Shown: positions 7,921 through 16,833, numbered from the stretch's first letter. The stretch: 64,000 nt of DNA from Streptomyces nigra (GCF_003074055.1 NZ_CP029043.1:5200501-5264500), one strand, 5' to 3'. A program made the numbers and translations. The notes: generated by a model from the sequence alone, not told the origin.

Positions 7921-8667
7921 TCAGGGGGTGCCGCCCTGCACCGCCGTCCAGAAGCGCTCGACGATCCCGTCCAGGAACGCCCGGCCCGCCGCGCTGGAGT
8001 CGCCGGAGCCCGCACCCCAGCTGAGGGTGGCGGTCATCTGCCCCTGGTACTCCTGGTGCAGCTCCCGCAGGGCCTCCTGGATCAGCCGCCGGTCCAGCGG
8101 CGCCATCGCGCCCACCGGGCGGACGTACGCCTGCCAGCGCGTCGTCACCGCGCTGCGCAGCAGGTCGGCCAGGCGTCCGTCACGGCCGGTCACGGTGATG
8201 AAGTCGGGCAGCGACAGCCCGAGCACGTCGGCGAGCGCGGCGGACTGGCGGTCGGTGCCCCGCCAGGCGTCGTGCTCCTCCATCCGCAGGTAGGCGTGCA
8301 GATCGTGCCCGACGGCACGGGCCACGTCCTCGGGCGCGAGGCCCCGGGCGACACGGTGCTCGCGCAACGTCCGGGGTTTCCCGAGCAGTTCGCCCGGCGA
8401 GCACCACAGGACGCCCGCGAGGGCGGTGAGTTCGGCGTTGTCCGGCGCGAGGAGTTCGCGCTCCCATGCGAGGACGAGGTCCCCGGTGACATGGGGAAGG
8501 CCGTAGGAGACCCGCATGCCGTAGGCGACGTGCTCGGGCCCCATGCTGAGGCCGGCTCTCAGACGGCGGGCGGTGGGGGCGTTGAACGGCGGGGTGGGCG
8601 GATTGCGATGGCTGGAACGGTGGGGCGGCTGGTTCGGCTGAGCTGGCGGTCGGCGCACGGCCCACAC
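7921..8667 (-). CDS. XRE-type DNA-binding protein with two HTH segments
   Basis: 248 residues from GTG at 8667. Two helix-turn-helix-like regions are visible: about 30-95 (ARRLRAGLSMGPEHVAYGMRV ... ELTALAGVLWCSPGELLG) and 98-160 (LREHRVARGLAPEDVARAVG ... SAALADVLGLSLPDF), followed by a C-terminal helical region (residues 160-248, RPVGAMAPLDRRLIQEALREL). This layout is common in Streptomyces regulators of unknown target. No good Shine-Dalgarno is visible before the GTG, so the start could be internal, for instance around the first HTH. The target genes are unknown; position between pfkA and a sugar importer is only suggestive. Confidence 0.75.
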   Translation of the reverse strand: MWAVRRPPAQPNQPPHRSSHRNPPTPPFNAPTARRLRAGLSMGPEHVAYGMRVSYGLPHVTGDLVLAWERELLAPDNAELTALAGVLWCSPGELLGKPRTLREHRVARGLAPEDVARAVGHDLHAYLRMEEHDAWRGTDRQSAALADVLGLSLPDFITVTGRDGRLADLLRSAVTTRWQAYVRPVGAMAPLDRRLIQEALRELHQEYQGQMTATLSWGAGSGDSSAAGRAFLDGIVERFWTAVQGGTP

Positions 8668-9023
8668 CGTAGGACGGCCCCGATGCGGTGACTACGGTCT
8701 GTTCAGCCAGGATCACGGATCGTACGAAGATACGGCTACCGGCGGGTTCGGTCTCTGGAGAGAGACGGTGTCGCACCCGGTGGGACACCGCCTCGAGGCA
8801 CCCGGCGCGGCCCCTCGGGGGCCCCCGCCCGGGGAACGGCAAGCTCAGGCGGCATATTCGGTCTCGTGTGCGGAGTCATGTCCGGAGCCGGGCCTCCCGT
8901 CGGACCGACCCGCGGCGGCCGACCGAACGGACGGGACTCGAAGACACGTACGGCTCGTGCGCCGCCGGCCACGGCCCGACGCGCCCCGGGAGGCGGCTCG
9001 AATCCGACGGCCGCCCCCGCCCA
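8668..9023. other. 356-base gap between regulator and sugar importer operon
   Basis: No credible gene: open frames here are fragments with poor codon bias. It contains an inverted repeat CGGTGTC (8766-8772) / GACACCG (8784-8790) and a GC-rich hairpin GGCGGC (8992-8997) / GCCGCC (9010-9015) just after the permease stop that may terminate the importer operon. The promoter of the HTH gene should lie near 8670-8760. Confidence 0.4.
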
Positions 9024-9863
9024 TCACCCCTTGACCGCCCCGCCCAGCGCGAACCCGCCGCCCAGCCGCCGCGCCACCAGCACGTACAACAGGATCACCG
9101 GCGTCGAGTACAGGATCGAGAACGCGGCCAGCTGCCCGTAGACCACGGTGCCCCGGTTGCCGAAGAACTCGTTGATGCTCACCGCCGCCGGCATCTGGTC
9201 CGGGGTCAGCAGCAGCATGAACGGGACGAAGAAGTTCCCCCACATCATCACGAACGAGAACACGGTCACGACCGCCACACCCGGCCCCATCAGAGGCAGC
9301 ACGATCCGCACCAGCGACTGGAGCGACGACGCACCGTCCGTCCAGGCCGCCTCCTCCAGCTCCTTCGGCACCCCGTCCATGAAGTTCTTCATCAGCCAGA
9401 TGGCGAACGGCAGTTGGGACGCGGCGAAGAAGAAGATCGTGCCCTCCATCGTGTCGATCAGGTTCACCTGCACGAACAGCGCGTACACCGGCACCATGAT
9501 CGCGGTGATCGGCAGACTCGTCGCGAACAGGACCGTCAGCAGGAACGGCCGGTTGAACCGGGACCGGAACCGCGACAGCGGATAGGCGGCCAGCGCCGCG
9601 CAGGCCACCGTCAGCAGGGTCCCGCCGGCGCACAGCAGCAGGCTGTTCAGCAGCGGGGTGAAGGTGATCTCCGGGGTCATGACCGCGTCGAAGTTGTCCA
9701 GGGTCAGACCGTCGGGCAGCTTCACCCGCAGATCCGCGTGCGGGTCCAGGGCGGACAGCACCACCCAGGCCAGCGGCAGCACGAACGCGGCGGCCACCAC
9801 CAGCAGTCCGGCGTCGGCGGCCAGCCGGTGCGAGGCCCGGCGGGACGTGAGCGTACGCGCCAT
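9024..9863 (-). CDS. Sugar ABC importer permease (MalG/LacG type)
   Basis: 279 residues with six predicted membrane helices, the first at about residues 16-38 (LLVVAAAFVLPLAWVVLSAL). The EAA loop that contacts the ATPase is visible as EEAAWTDGASSLQSLVRIVLP. Carbohydrate-uptake (CUT1) inner-membrane component. GGAGG lies nine bases before the ATG. It follows the partner permease by three bases and is the last gene of the importer operon. No ATPase gene is present; CUT1 importers in Streptomyces commonly share the MsiK ATPase, and this one probably does too. Substrate unknown. Confidence 0.9.
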   Translation of the reverse strand: MARTLTSRRASHRLAADAGLLVVAAAFVLPLAWVVLSALDPHADLRVKLPDGLTLDNFDAVMTPEITFTPLLNSLLLCAGGTLLTVACAALAAYPLSRFRSRFNRPFLLTVLFATSLPITAIMVPVYALFVQVNLIDTMEGTIFFFAASQLPFAIWLMKNFMDGVPKELEEAAWTDGASSLQSLVRIVLPLMGPGVAVVTVFSFVMMWGNFFVPFMLLLTPDQMPAAVSINEFFGNRGTVVYGQLAAFSILYSTPVILLYVLVARRLGGGFALGGAVKG

Positions 9864-9866
9864 GGC

Positions 9867-10802
9867 TCAGACCTCCGTTCGCAGCAGACGCAGATAGACC
9901 ACCGAGAACAGCGAGCCCACCACGAGCAGCAGCAGGGCGACCGCGGTGCCGTAGCCGATCATGCTCTTCTGGAACGCCTCCTCGTACATGAACAGCGGCA
10001 GCGTCTGGCTGCGGCCGCCCGGACCGCCCCGGGTCATCACCCAGATCAGCCCGAACACGGACAGCGTCTGCAGGGTGATCAGCATCAGATTGGTGCCGAT
10101 GGAGCGCCGGATCATCGGCAGCGTGATGTGCCACAGCCGGCGCCAGCCACCGGCCCCGTCGACCTCCGCGGCCTCGGTGATCTCCTTCGGGATCTCGTTG
10201 AGGGCCGCGGAGTACACCAGCATCGAGAAGGCCGTGCCCCGCCAGACGTTCGCGAAGGACACCGCCAGGATCGGCAGGGTGAACAGCCAGTTCTGGGTGG
10301 GCAGATGGAGCCAGTCCAGTACGGCGTTCAGGGTGCCCTCGCGGCGGAAGAAGGCGTACAGCAGAAAGCCGGCGACGACCTCCGGCAGCACCCACGCCGT
10401 GATGACGATGCCGCCGACCAGGGTGCGCACCGGCTTCGAGGCACGCTGCATCAGCGCCGCCAGGGCCAGCCCCAGCGTGTTCTGGCCGACCAGCGCCGAG
10501 ATCACCGTGAAGACGAGGGTGAGCCACACGGCGTTCAGGAACGCGTCGTCGCCGAAGGCGGTGGTGAAGTTCTCGAACCCGACGAAAGAGTCCTCGGCCT
10601 GCCCGGTCAGTTGGAGGTCGGTGAACGCGATGTAGGCGCAGTACGCGATCGGGCCGGCCAGGAACAGCAGCAGCAGGACGACGGCCGGGGTCAGCGGCAG
10701 GACGCGCAGCAGCGGGACGCGACGGGGCCGGGCGGCCCGGCGGGGCGGCGCGGCGGCGGGACCCGGCCTCTTCTCGAGGCCGGGGTCGGTGGCGGTGCTC
10801 AC
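9867..10802 (-). CDS. Sugar ABC importer permease (MalF/LacF type)
   Basis: 311 residues from GTG at 10802. A basic, proline-rich N-terminal tail (residues 1-35) precedes six predicted membrane helices, beginning LTPAVVLLLLFLAGPIAYC. The EAA motif appears as EITEAAEVDGAGGWRRLWHIT. It pairs with the MalG-type permease three bases downstream and follows the lipoprotein gene by ten bases, so the three are one operon. Substrate class (mono- or oligosaccharide) cannot be decided from the permease. Confidence 0.9.
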   Translation of the reverse strand: MSTATDPGLEKRPGPAAAPPRRAARPRRVPLLRVLPLTPAVVLLLLFLAGPIAYCAYIAFTDLQLTGQAEDSFVGFENFTTAFGDDAFLNAVWLTLVFTVISALVGQNTLGLALAALMQRASKPVRTLVGGIVITAWVLPEVVAGFLLYAFFRREGTLNAVLDWLHLPTQNWLFTLPILAVSFANVWRGTAFSMLVYSAALNEIPKEITEAAEVDGAGGWRRLWHITLPMIRRSIGTNLMLITLQTLSVFGLIWVMTRGGPGGRSQTLPLFMYEEAFQKSMIGYGTAVALLLLVVGSLFSVVYLRLLRTEV

Positions 10803-10812
10803 GGGCGGCGGC

Positions 10813-12180
10813 TCACTTCTCGATCACCTGGCCGTCGGTCGCCGATTCCAGCTCCTCGTCGTACGCCTTCGCCGCCTCCTCCACCGACGCGTCACCCGTG
10901 GTGACGCCCTCCATCGCCTCCTGGATCGCGGTGGAGACCTTGGGGTACGCCGGGTAGGCGGGCCGGTAGTGCGTGGAGGCCACCAGATCGGTGAAGAACT
11001 TGATGCCGGGCTGCGCGTCGACGTACGCGGGGTCGGCGGCGACGTCCTCGCGGACCGCGATACCGGAGTTGGCGATGTACCACTTCTTCGCGTTCGCCTT
11101 GGTCTGCATGGTCTTCACGAACTCGAAGGCGAGGTCCGGGTTTCCGGCCTTGGCGGGGATCGCCCAGGTCCAGCCGCCGGACATGCTCACCTTGCCGGGC
11201 GCCTGCCCGTGCTGGGTGGGCATGGCGGCCAGCCCCAGCTTCCGCGACCACTCCGGCCACTCGTGGCCGCTGCCCTCCAGCCAGTCCTGCGGCAGCCAGG
11301 ACCCGTCGAGATCGATGCCGAGCTTGCCCTCGGGCAGCAGCTCACCGCGCACCCGGGTACCGAAGTTGGGGTCCAGGGCGTCCGAGACGTCCGGTCCCAG
11401 CTTCTCCTTGTAGACCGTCTCCACGAACGCCAGGGCGTCCTTGAAGCCCTGGCTTCCGGCGATCCACTTCTTGGACCCCTTGTCGTACAGCGGGTCCGAG
11501 GAGCCGTCGTTCGTGCCGTACAGCAGCATCTCGAAGCCCTGCATGGTGGCGGCCTCGCCGGCGGGCTTGCCGGTGTAGACGTTGAGGGGGGTGACGCCGG
11601 GGACCTTCTTCTTGATCGTGCGGGCCGCGTCGAGGACGTCGTCCCAGGTCTTCGGCTGCCAGTCGGCGGGAAGGCCCGCCTTGGCGAAGATCCCCTTGTC
11701 GAACCACAGCCCCCGGGTGTCGGTGCCGTCCGGGACGCCGTACGTCTTGCCGTCCTCGCCCTTGGCCGCGGCCTTGGCCGTGTCGATGAACTGGTCCCAG
11801 TCCGGCCATTTCGCGAGGTACGGGTCGAGCGGCTTCAAGTACCCGCTGGTGATGTCCGAGTTGATGAGGAAGGTGTCCTCGTAGACCAGGTCGGGAGCGG
11901 TCTTGGGGGAGCGGAGCATCTGCTGCAGCTTGGTGTAGTACTCCGAGTCCGGGGCCTTGATGGGGACGAACTCCACCTTCTTGCCGGGGTTCGCCTTCTC
12001 GAACTGCTTCTTGATGTCCGCGAGATAGGTGTCCATCACCTTCACGGAGTTGTCCGTGGACTGCTTGAAGGAGACCTTCAGCGTGTCCGGGTCGCTGCCG
12101 GAACCGCCACCGCACGCGGTGAGCGTGGCGGCGGCGAGGGCGACGGCGAGGAGCGGGGGCAGGGCGGCGGTGGGGCGCAC
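10813..12180 (-). CDS. Extracellular sugar-binding lipoprotein
   Basis: 455 residues from GTG at 12180: AGGAGG at 12189-12194 is eight bases upstream, whereas in-frame starts at 12186 and 12204 are badly spaced. A lipoprotein signal runs from residue 1 to the lipobox LTAC (Cys23), then a GGGSGSD linker and a family-1 extracellular solute-binding domain (DTLKVSFKQST ... YDEELESATDGQVIEK). Tryptophans near residues 295-340 (WPEWSRKL, GGWTWAIP) fit a sugar-binding cleft. Delivers sugar to the two permeases downstream. A dre-like site upstream hints at GlcNAc-responsive DasR control, so an aminosugar substrate is possible but unproven. Confidence 0.9.
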   Translation of the reverse strand: MRPTAALPPLLAVALAAATLTACGGGSGSDPDTLKVSFKQSTDNSVKVMDTYLADIKKQFEKANPGKKVEFVPIKAPDSEYYTKLQQMLRSPKTAPDLVYEDTFLINSDITSGYLKPLDPYLAKWPDWDQFIDTAKAAAKGEDGKTYGVPDGTDTRGLWFDKGIFAKAGLPADWQPKTWDDVLDAARTIKKKVPGVTPLNVYTGKPAGEAATMQGFEMLLYGTNDGSSDPLYDKGSKKWIAGSQGFKDALAFVETVYKEKLGPDVSDALDPNFGTRVRGELLPEGKLGIDLDGSWLPQDWLEGSGHEWPEWSRKLGLAAMPTQHGQAPGKVSMSGGWTWAIPAKAGNPDLAFEFVKTMQTKANAKKWYIANSGIAVREDVAADPAYVDAQPGIKFFTDLVASTHYRPAYPAYPKVSTAIQEAMEGVTTGDASVEEAAKAYDEELESATDGQVIEK

Positions 12181-12245
12181 GGGCATGACCTCCTGCGGGC
12201 GCACGACGTTGTGGCGCTGGACGGCTGCCCGGTGAACCTAAGAGG

Positions 12246-12261
12246 AGTGGTCTAGTCAGGT
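12246..12261. promoter_or_regulatory. dre-like operator (GntR/DasR type) upstream of sugar importer
   Basis: AGTGGTCTAGTCAGGT matches 12 of 16 positions of the DasR-responsive element consensus ACTGGTCTAGACCAGT as I remember it; the left half is nearly perfect, the right half degenerate. It lies 66 bases upstream of the lipoprotein start. Confidence 0.4.
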
Positions 12262-12278
12262 CAATGGATGTGCGGGGG

Positions 12279-12287
12279 AAAGCGCTT
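12279..12287. promoter_or_regulatory. Palindrome AAGCGCTT, possible LacI-family half of an operator
   Basis: A perfect 8-bp dyad AAGCGCTT (12280-12287) within GGAAAGCGCTTGAGG, about 95 bases upstream of the importer start. LacI-family sugar repressors in actinobacteria bind GC-centred dyads of this sort, but no LacI gene is in the window. Confidence 0.3.
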
Positions 12288-12310
12288 GAGGAGGTCGTGA
12301 CGGCCGGCGT

Positions 12311-13018
12311 CTATCGGCCCGTCCCCGGCCCCGGTACCCACCGGTACACCAGTTCCGGTCGCCCCACCTGCCCGTACACCGGCCTGCGTTCGGCCCGCCC
12401 GGCATCGACCAGATGCTCCAGATAGCGGCGGGCCGTGATCCGGGAGATCCCCACGGCCTCGGCGACCCCGGCCGCCGTCAGCCCGCCGTCCGTGTCCCGC
12501 ACCGCACCGGTCACCCGCTCCAGCGTCGGACCGCTCAGGCCCTTCGGAAGCGCCGCCGGACCCGGCGCCCGCAGCGCCGCGAGCGCCCGGTCCACCTCGT
12601 CCTGGCCGCTCGCCTCGCCGACGGCCGCGTGGAACTCCGCGTACCGCACCAGCCGGTCCCGCAGCGTGGCGAAGGTGAACGGTTTCAGCACGTACTGCAC
12701 GACGCCCAGCGACACCCCCTCGCGCACCACCGCGAGATCCCGGGCCGACGTCACCGCGATCACGTCCGCGTGATGCCCGGCGGCCCGCAGCGACCGGGCC
12801 AGCTGCAGCCCGTGCACATCCGGCAGATGCAGATCCAGCAGCAGCAGATCCACCGGCGTCCGCTCCAGCGCCCGGCGCGCCTCCGCGCCCGTGTGCGCCG
12901 TACCGACCGCGACGAAGCCCGGCACCCGGCCGACGTACATCACATGCGCGTCCGCGGCGACCGGGTCGTCCTCGACCACCAGCACCCGGATCGGCTGCGC
13001 GGCGCCGCCCCCTGTCAT
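12311..13018 (-). CDS. Response regulator, CitB/DcuR family
   Basis: 235 residues. Receiver domain at about 11-125 with acidic pocket EDD (16-18), phospho-acceptor Asp62 (LLLLDLHLPDVHG) and Lys112 (YVLKPF). The C-terminal HTH at about 170-225 reads LTAAGVAEAVGISRITARRY, the non-LuxR helix-turn-helix of CitB/DcuR/MalR regulators. It overlaps its kinase by ATGA, so the pair is coupled. The family senses citrate or C4-dicarboxylates, and divergent dctA is the obvious target. Confidence 0.92.
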   Translation of the reverse strand: MTGGGAAQPIRVLVVEDDPVAADAHVMYVGRVPGFVAVGTAHTGAEARRALERTPVDLLLLDLHLPDVHGLQLARSLRAAGHHADVIAVTSARDLAVVREGVSLGVVQYVLKPFTFATLRDRLVRYAEFHAAVGEASGQDEVDRALAALRAPGPAALPKGLSGPTLERVTGAVRDTDGGLTAAGVAEAVGISRITARRYLEHLVDAGRAERRPVYGQVGRPELVYRWVPGPGTGR

Positions 13019-14700
13019 ACGTCACCTCTCACGGCCACGGCGTCCTCGGCGGACCCGCCCTGCGCGGGCACGGTACCCGCACCCGGGTCACCGGAGCCGC
13101 CGTCCGCCAGGCGCAAACGCACCTCGAACACCGCCCCGCCGCCCTCGGCCCGGGTCACCGCCAGCTCCCCCCGGTGCCGGGTCACGACCTGCCGGACCAG
13201 CGCCAGCCCCAGGCCCCGGCCGCCCGGCCCGGCCGGCTTCGTGGAGAACCCGCGCCGGAACACCGCCTCGGCGTGCGCGGGGTCCACCCCGGTGCCGGTG
13301 TCCGTCACCCGCAGCACCAGCTCGCCGTCCCGCGCGTACGCCGTCACCGTCACCCGTGCCCCCACGCTTCCCTGTGCCGCGTCCACGGCGTTGTCGATCA
13401 GATTGCCCAGGACCGTCACCAGGTCCCGGGCGGGCAGCGCCTCGCTCAGCAGCCCGTCGTCGAGCCGGCTGTCCTCGGAGACGACGAGTTCCACGCCCCG
13501 CTCGTTGGCCTGTGCGGTCTTGCCGAGCAGCAGCGCCGCCAGCACCGGCTCGCTGACCGCCGCGACGACCTGGTCGGTGAGCGCCTGCGCCAGCTCCAGC
13601 TCGGCGGTGGCGAACTCCACCGCCTCCTCGGCCCGCCCCAGCTCGATCAGCGACACCACCGTGTGCAGCCGGTTCGCCGCCTCGTGCGCCTGTGAGCGCA
13701 GCGCCTGCGTGAAGCCCCGTTCCGAGTCCAGCTCGCCCATCACCGACTGCAGCTCGGTCACGTCGCGCAGCGTCACCACCGTGCCCCGCCGCTCACCGCC
13801 CGAGACCGGTGAGGTGTTCACCACCAGCACCCGCTCCGCGGTCAGATGCACCTCGTCCACCCGGGGCTCGGAGGCGAGCAGCGCCCCCGTCAGCGGCGCC
13901 GGCAGCCCCAGCTCCGCCACGGACCGGCCCACCACGTCGCCGACGCCCAGCAGCTCCCGGCCCCCGTCGTTGATGAGCGCCACCCGGAACTGCCCGTCCA
14001 GCATCAGCAGACCCTCGCGCACCGCGTGCAGGGCGGCCTGGTGGTAGTCGTGCATCCGGCTCAGCTCGGCCGCGTTCATCCCGTGGGTGTGCCGGCGCAG
14101 CCGCGCGTTGATCACATACGTGCCGACCGCGCCCAGCGTCAGCGCGCCCGCCGCGCCGCCGATCAGCGCGGTCAACTGCTCCTGCACCCGCTTGCTGATC
14201 TCCTCCACCCGGATGCCCGCGCTGACCAGGCCCACGATGTCGTTCCGGCCGGTGCCGCCGTCGTAGATCGGCACCACCGCCCGCACCGAGGGGCCCAGGG
14301 TGCCGGTGTAGGTCTCCGTGAACGGCTCCCCGTGCAGCGCGCGCTCGGTGTGCCCGCGGAAGGGCCGCCCTATCTGCCGGTCGTCCGGGTGGGTCCAGCG
14401 GATCCCGCGCGGATCCATGATCGTGACGAAGTCGACCTCGGCGTCCCGCTGGACCCGCAGCGCGTACGGCTGGAGGTCGGCCGTCGGGTCGTCGGTGCGG
14501 ATGGCCTCGCGGGTCGACGGGGCGTCGGCGATCGCCTGAGCCACCGCCGCGGCCTGCCGGCCCGCCGCGTCCTCGGCCTGATCGCGGTCGCTGAGGTAGG
14601 TGAACACGGCGTACCCGGAGAACAGCACCGCGATCAGCACGGCCTGCATGGCGAACAGCTGCCCGGCCAGGCTGCGGGGTCTCGGGACGGGGATACGCAT
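13015..14700 (-). CDS. Sensor histidine kinase, CitA/DcuS family
   Basis: 561 residues. Membrane helices at about 14-34 and 176-197 enclose an extracytoplasmic single-Cache/PAS-like sensor (36-172) with the family motif RWTHPDDRQIGRPF. A cytoplasmic PAS domain follows (215-315), then an H-box SQAHEAANRLHTV with phospho-acceptor His339, an N-box DNAVDAAQ (Asn437 region) and GGRGLGLALV. The ATG at 14700 is chosen because it starts the basic end of the first membrane helix; the frame is open upstream but into divergent control DNA. Likely senses an external dicarboxylate and drives dctA expression through the overlapping regulator gene. Confidence 0.92.
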   Translation of the reverse strand: MRIPVPRPRSLAGQLFAMQAVLIAVLFSGYAVFTYLSDRDQAEDAAGRQAAAVAQAIADAPSTREAIRTDDPTADLQPYALRVQRDAEVDFVTIMDPRGIRWTHPDDRQIGRPFRGHTERALHGEPFTETYTGTLGPSVRAVVPIYDGGTGRNDIVGLVSAGIRVEEISKRVQEQLTALIGGAAGALTLGAVGTYVINARLRRHTHGMNAAELSRMHDYHQAALHAVREGLLMLDGQFRVALINDGGRELLGVGDVVGRSVAELGLPAPLTGALLASEPRVDEVHLTAERVLVVNTSPVSGGERRGTVVTLRDVTELQSVMGELDSERGFTQALRSQAHEAANRLHTVVSLIELGRAEEAVEFATAELELAQALTDQVVAAVSEPVLAALLLGKTAQANERGVELVVSEDSRLDDGLLSEALPARDLVTVLGNLIDNAVDAAQGSVGARVTVTAYARDGELVLRVTDTGTGVDPAHAEAVFRRGFSTKPAGPGGRGLGLALVRQVVTRHRGELAVTRAEGGGAVFEVRLRLADGGSGDPGAGTVPAQGGSAEDAVAVRGDV

Positions 14701-14921
14701 GCCGCCAGTCTGCCCGCACGGTTCCCGGTGAACTAAATGAACGGAAGGGTGACCGCCCTCACACGCCGGGAGATAGTCACCGCATCGCTGCATACGACCC
14801 CCGTCCCCAGGGGCGCGCTGGGGCGTGTTCTTGGAAACACGCCCTGGTCCCCAGCGAACCCCCACCCCGGACGTGAGCCGCACGCCGGTGACAACCGACG
14901 AAGACGTCAAGGAGGGCAGCC

Positions 14922-16331
14922 GTGGCCGCCGCCAGTTCCCCCGATACGGCACCTGCCGCACCCGTCGCCAAGCGGGACCGCACGCACTACCTCTACATCG
15001 CGGTGATCATCGCGGTGGCCCTCGGTATCACCGTGGGCCTGGTCGCGCCCGACTTCGCCGTGGAGCTGAAGCCCATCGGCACGGGCTTCGTCGCACTGAT
15101 CAAGATGATGATCTCGCCGATCATCTTCTGCACGATCGTGCTGGGCATCGGCTCCGTGCGGAAGGCCGCCAAGGTCGGCGCCGTCGGCGGTATCGCGCTG
15201 GTCTACTTCCTGGCGATGTCGCTGGTCGCCCTCGCCATCGGCCTCGTCGTCGGCAACATCCTGGAGCCCGGTTCCGGCCTCGCCGTCACCGACGCCGTCA
15301 AGGACGTCGGCCAGGCGCAGGTGGACGCGGAGGCCAAGGACACCACCGAGTTCCTGCTCGGCATCATCCCGACCACGATCGTCTCCGCCTTCACCTCCGA
15401 GTCGGTCCTGCAGACCCTCCTGATCGCCCTGCTCGCCGGTTTCGCGCTGCAGGCCATGGGCTCCGCCGGCGAGCCGATCCTGCGCGGGGTGCAGCACATC
15501 CAGCGGCTCGTCTTCCGCATCCTCGCCATGGTGATGTGGGCCGCGCCGATCGGTGCCTTCGGCGCCATCGCCGCCGTCACCGGCTCGGCCGGCGTGGACG
15601 CGCTCAAGAGCCTCGCCGTGCTGATGCTGGGCTTCTACGTCACCTGCTTCCTGTTCGTCTTCCTGGTGCTGGGCGCGCTGCTGCGGATCGTCGCCGGCCT
15701 CAACGTCTTCACGCTGTTCAAGTACCTGGGCCGTGAGTTCCTGCTGATCCTGTCGACGTCGTCCTCCGAGTCGGCCCTGCCGCGCCTCATCGCGAAGATG
15801 GAGCACCTCGGCGTCAGCAAGCCCGTCGTCGGCATCACCGTCCCGACCGGCTACTCCTTCAACCTCGACGGCACCATGATCTACATGACCATGGCGTCCC
15901 TGTTCATCGCCGACGCCATGGGCACCCCGATGTCGATCGGCGAGCAGATCCCGCTGCTGCTCTTCCTGCTGGTCGCCTCCAAGGGCGCCGCCGGCGTCAC
16001 CGGCGCCGGGCTCGCGACCCTGGCCGGAGGTCTGCAGTCGCACAAGCCGGCCCTGGTGGACGGCATCGGCCTGATCGTCGGCATCGACCGCTTCATGAGC
16101 GAGGCCCGCGCCCTGACGAACTTCGCGGGCAACGCCGTCGCCACCGTGCTCATCGGCACCTGGACGAAGGAGATCGACCGGGAGCGCGTCGACGAGGTGC
16201 TCGCGGGCCGTATCCCCGTCGACGAGAAGACTCTGCTCGACGACCACGACCACGACCACGGCCACGACACCGAGCCCGCCCCGGCCGAGGCCCCCGGCCA
16301 GGACGGCGAGAAGGAGCTCGCGAAGGCGTGA
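14922..16331 (+). CDS. dctA: C4-dicarboxylate:cation symporter (DctA/GltP family)
   Basis: 469 residues from GTG at 14922 with AAGGAGGG about seven bases upstream. A member of the dicarboxylate/amino acid:cation symporter family with eight membrane helices and two re-entrant loops: the serine-rich loop LSTSSSESALPR, the GYSFNLDGTMIYMTMA helix and the ASKGAAGVTGAG loop are all intact. The last ~45 residues form a hydrophilic tail containing DDHDHDHGHD, unusual for DctA and possibly metal binding. Imports succinate, fumarate or malate. Divergent from a DcuS/DcuR-like pair; ends in a 16-bp-stem terminator. Confidence 0.92.
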   Translation: MAAASSPDTAPAAPVAKRDRTHYLYIAVIIAVALGITVGLVAPDFAVELKPIGTGFVALIKMMISPIIFCTIVLGIGSVRKAAKVGAVGGIALVYFLAMSLVALAIGLVVGNILEPGSGLAVTDAVKDVGQAQVDAEAKDTTEFLLGIIPTTIVSAFTSESVLQTLLIALLAGFALQAMGSAGEPILRGVQHIQRLVFRILAMVMWAAPIGAFGAIAAVTGSAGVDALKSLAVLMLGFYVTCFLFVFLVLGALLRIVAGLNVFTLFKYLGREFLLILSTSSSESALPRLIAKMEHLGVSKPVVGITVPTGYSFNLDGTMIYMTMASLFIADAMGTPMSIGEQIPLLLFLLVASKGAAGVTGAGLATLAGGLQSHKPALVDGIGLIVGIDRFMSEARALTNFAGNAVATVLIGTWTKEIDRERVDEVLAGRIPVDEKTLLDDHDHDHGHDTEPAPAEAPGQDGEKELAKA

Positions 16332-16354
16332 CCGCCCTGACCGGCCCCTTCGCA

Positions 16355-16395
16355 CCGGACGCCCGGCCCCGCCTGAACCGGGGCCGGGCGTCCGG
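16355..16395 (+). terminator. Strong terminator after dctA
   Basis: Perfect 16-bp stem: CCGGACGCCCGGCCCC (16355-16370) and GGGGCCGGGCGTCCGG (16380-16395), nine-base loop. Confidence 0.9.
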
Positions 16396-16408
16396 CCGTG
16401 TGCGGCCC

Positions 16409-16439
16409 TTGCCCTGACGTCGGCGTCAAGGACTACGTT
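16409..16439 (+). promoter_or_regulatory. MerR-type promoter/operator with 19-base spacer, probably leaderless
   Basis: TTGCCC (16409-16414) and TACGTT (16434-16439) are separated by exactly 19 bases, the long spacer typical of MerR-activated promoters. The spacer carries dyads TGACG (16415-16419) / CGTCA (16424-16428) and CCTTG (16407-16411) / CAAGG (16427-16431). The merR ATG at 16447 falls where transcription should start, and no Shine-Dalgarno precedes it. Confidence 0.6.
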
Positions 16440-16446
16440 CGACCGC

Positions 16447-16833
16447 ATGCGAATCGGCGAGCTGGCCGCACGGGCCGGGACCACGACGCGCACCCTGCGC
16501 TACTACGAGTCACGCGGGCTGCTGCCCGCGCGGCGCGGCCCCAACGGGCACCGGGTGTACGACGAGGGCGACCTGCGGTTGCTGCGGCAGATCAGGACGC
16601 TGCAGGACGTCGGGTTCGACCTGGAGGAGACCCGGCCGTTCGTGGAGTGCCTGCGGGCCGGCCATGCGGAGGGCGACACCTGTCCGGCCTCGCTCGCGGT
16701 GTACCGGCGCAAGCTGGACGAGCTCGACGCGCTGATCGGCGAGCTGCGGGCCGTCCGCGAGCAGATCGGGCTGCGGCTGGCGCTGGCCGGGAGCGAACCA
16801 CCGTTGTGCGAACTGGGAGGGCGGGAGCTGTGA
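16447..16833 (+). CDS. MerR-family transcriptional regulator
   Basis: 128 residues. Winged helix-turn-helix at 1-70 (MRIGELAARAGTTTRTLRYYESRGLLP), then a dimerisation helix (about 80-120). One central cysteine (CLRAGHAEGDTC) plus Cys near residue 122 could form a sensing pair: Cys76, Cys86 and a C-terminal Cys. That would fit thiol or metal sensing, but I cannot assign the inducer. Translationally coupled (GTGA overlap) to a thioredoxin, so its job is likely redox-linked control of its own operon through the 19-base-spacer promoter. Confidence 0.9.
   Translation: MRIGELAARAGTTTRTLRYYESRGLLPARRGPNGHRVYDEGDLRLLRQIRTLQDVGFDLEETRPFVECLRAGHAEGDTCPASLAVYRRKLDELDALIGELRAVREQIGLRLALAGSEPPLCELGGREL

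Noticed and set aside
8688-10904. 738-codon open frame opposite the permease genes
   Set aside because: Antisense of two clear permeases, rich in Q, R, H and G with no recognisable fold.
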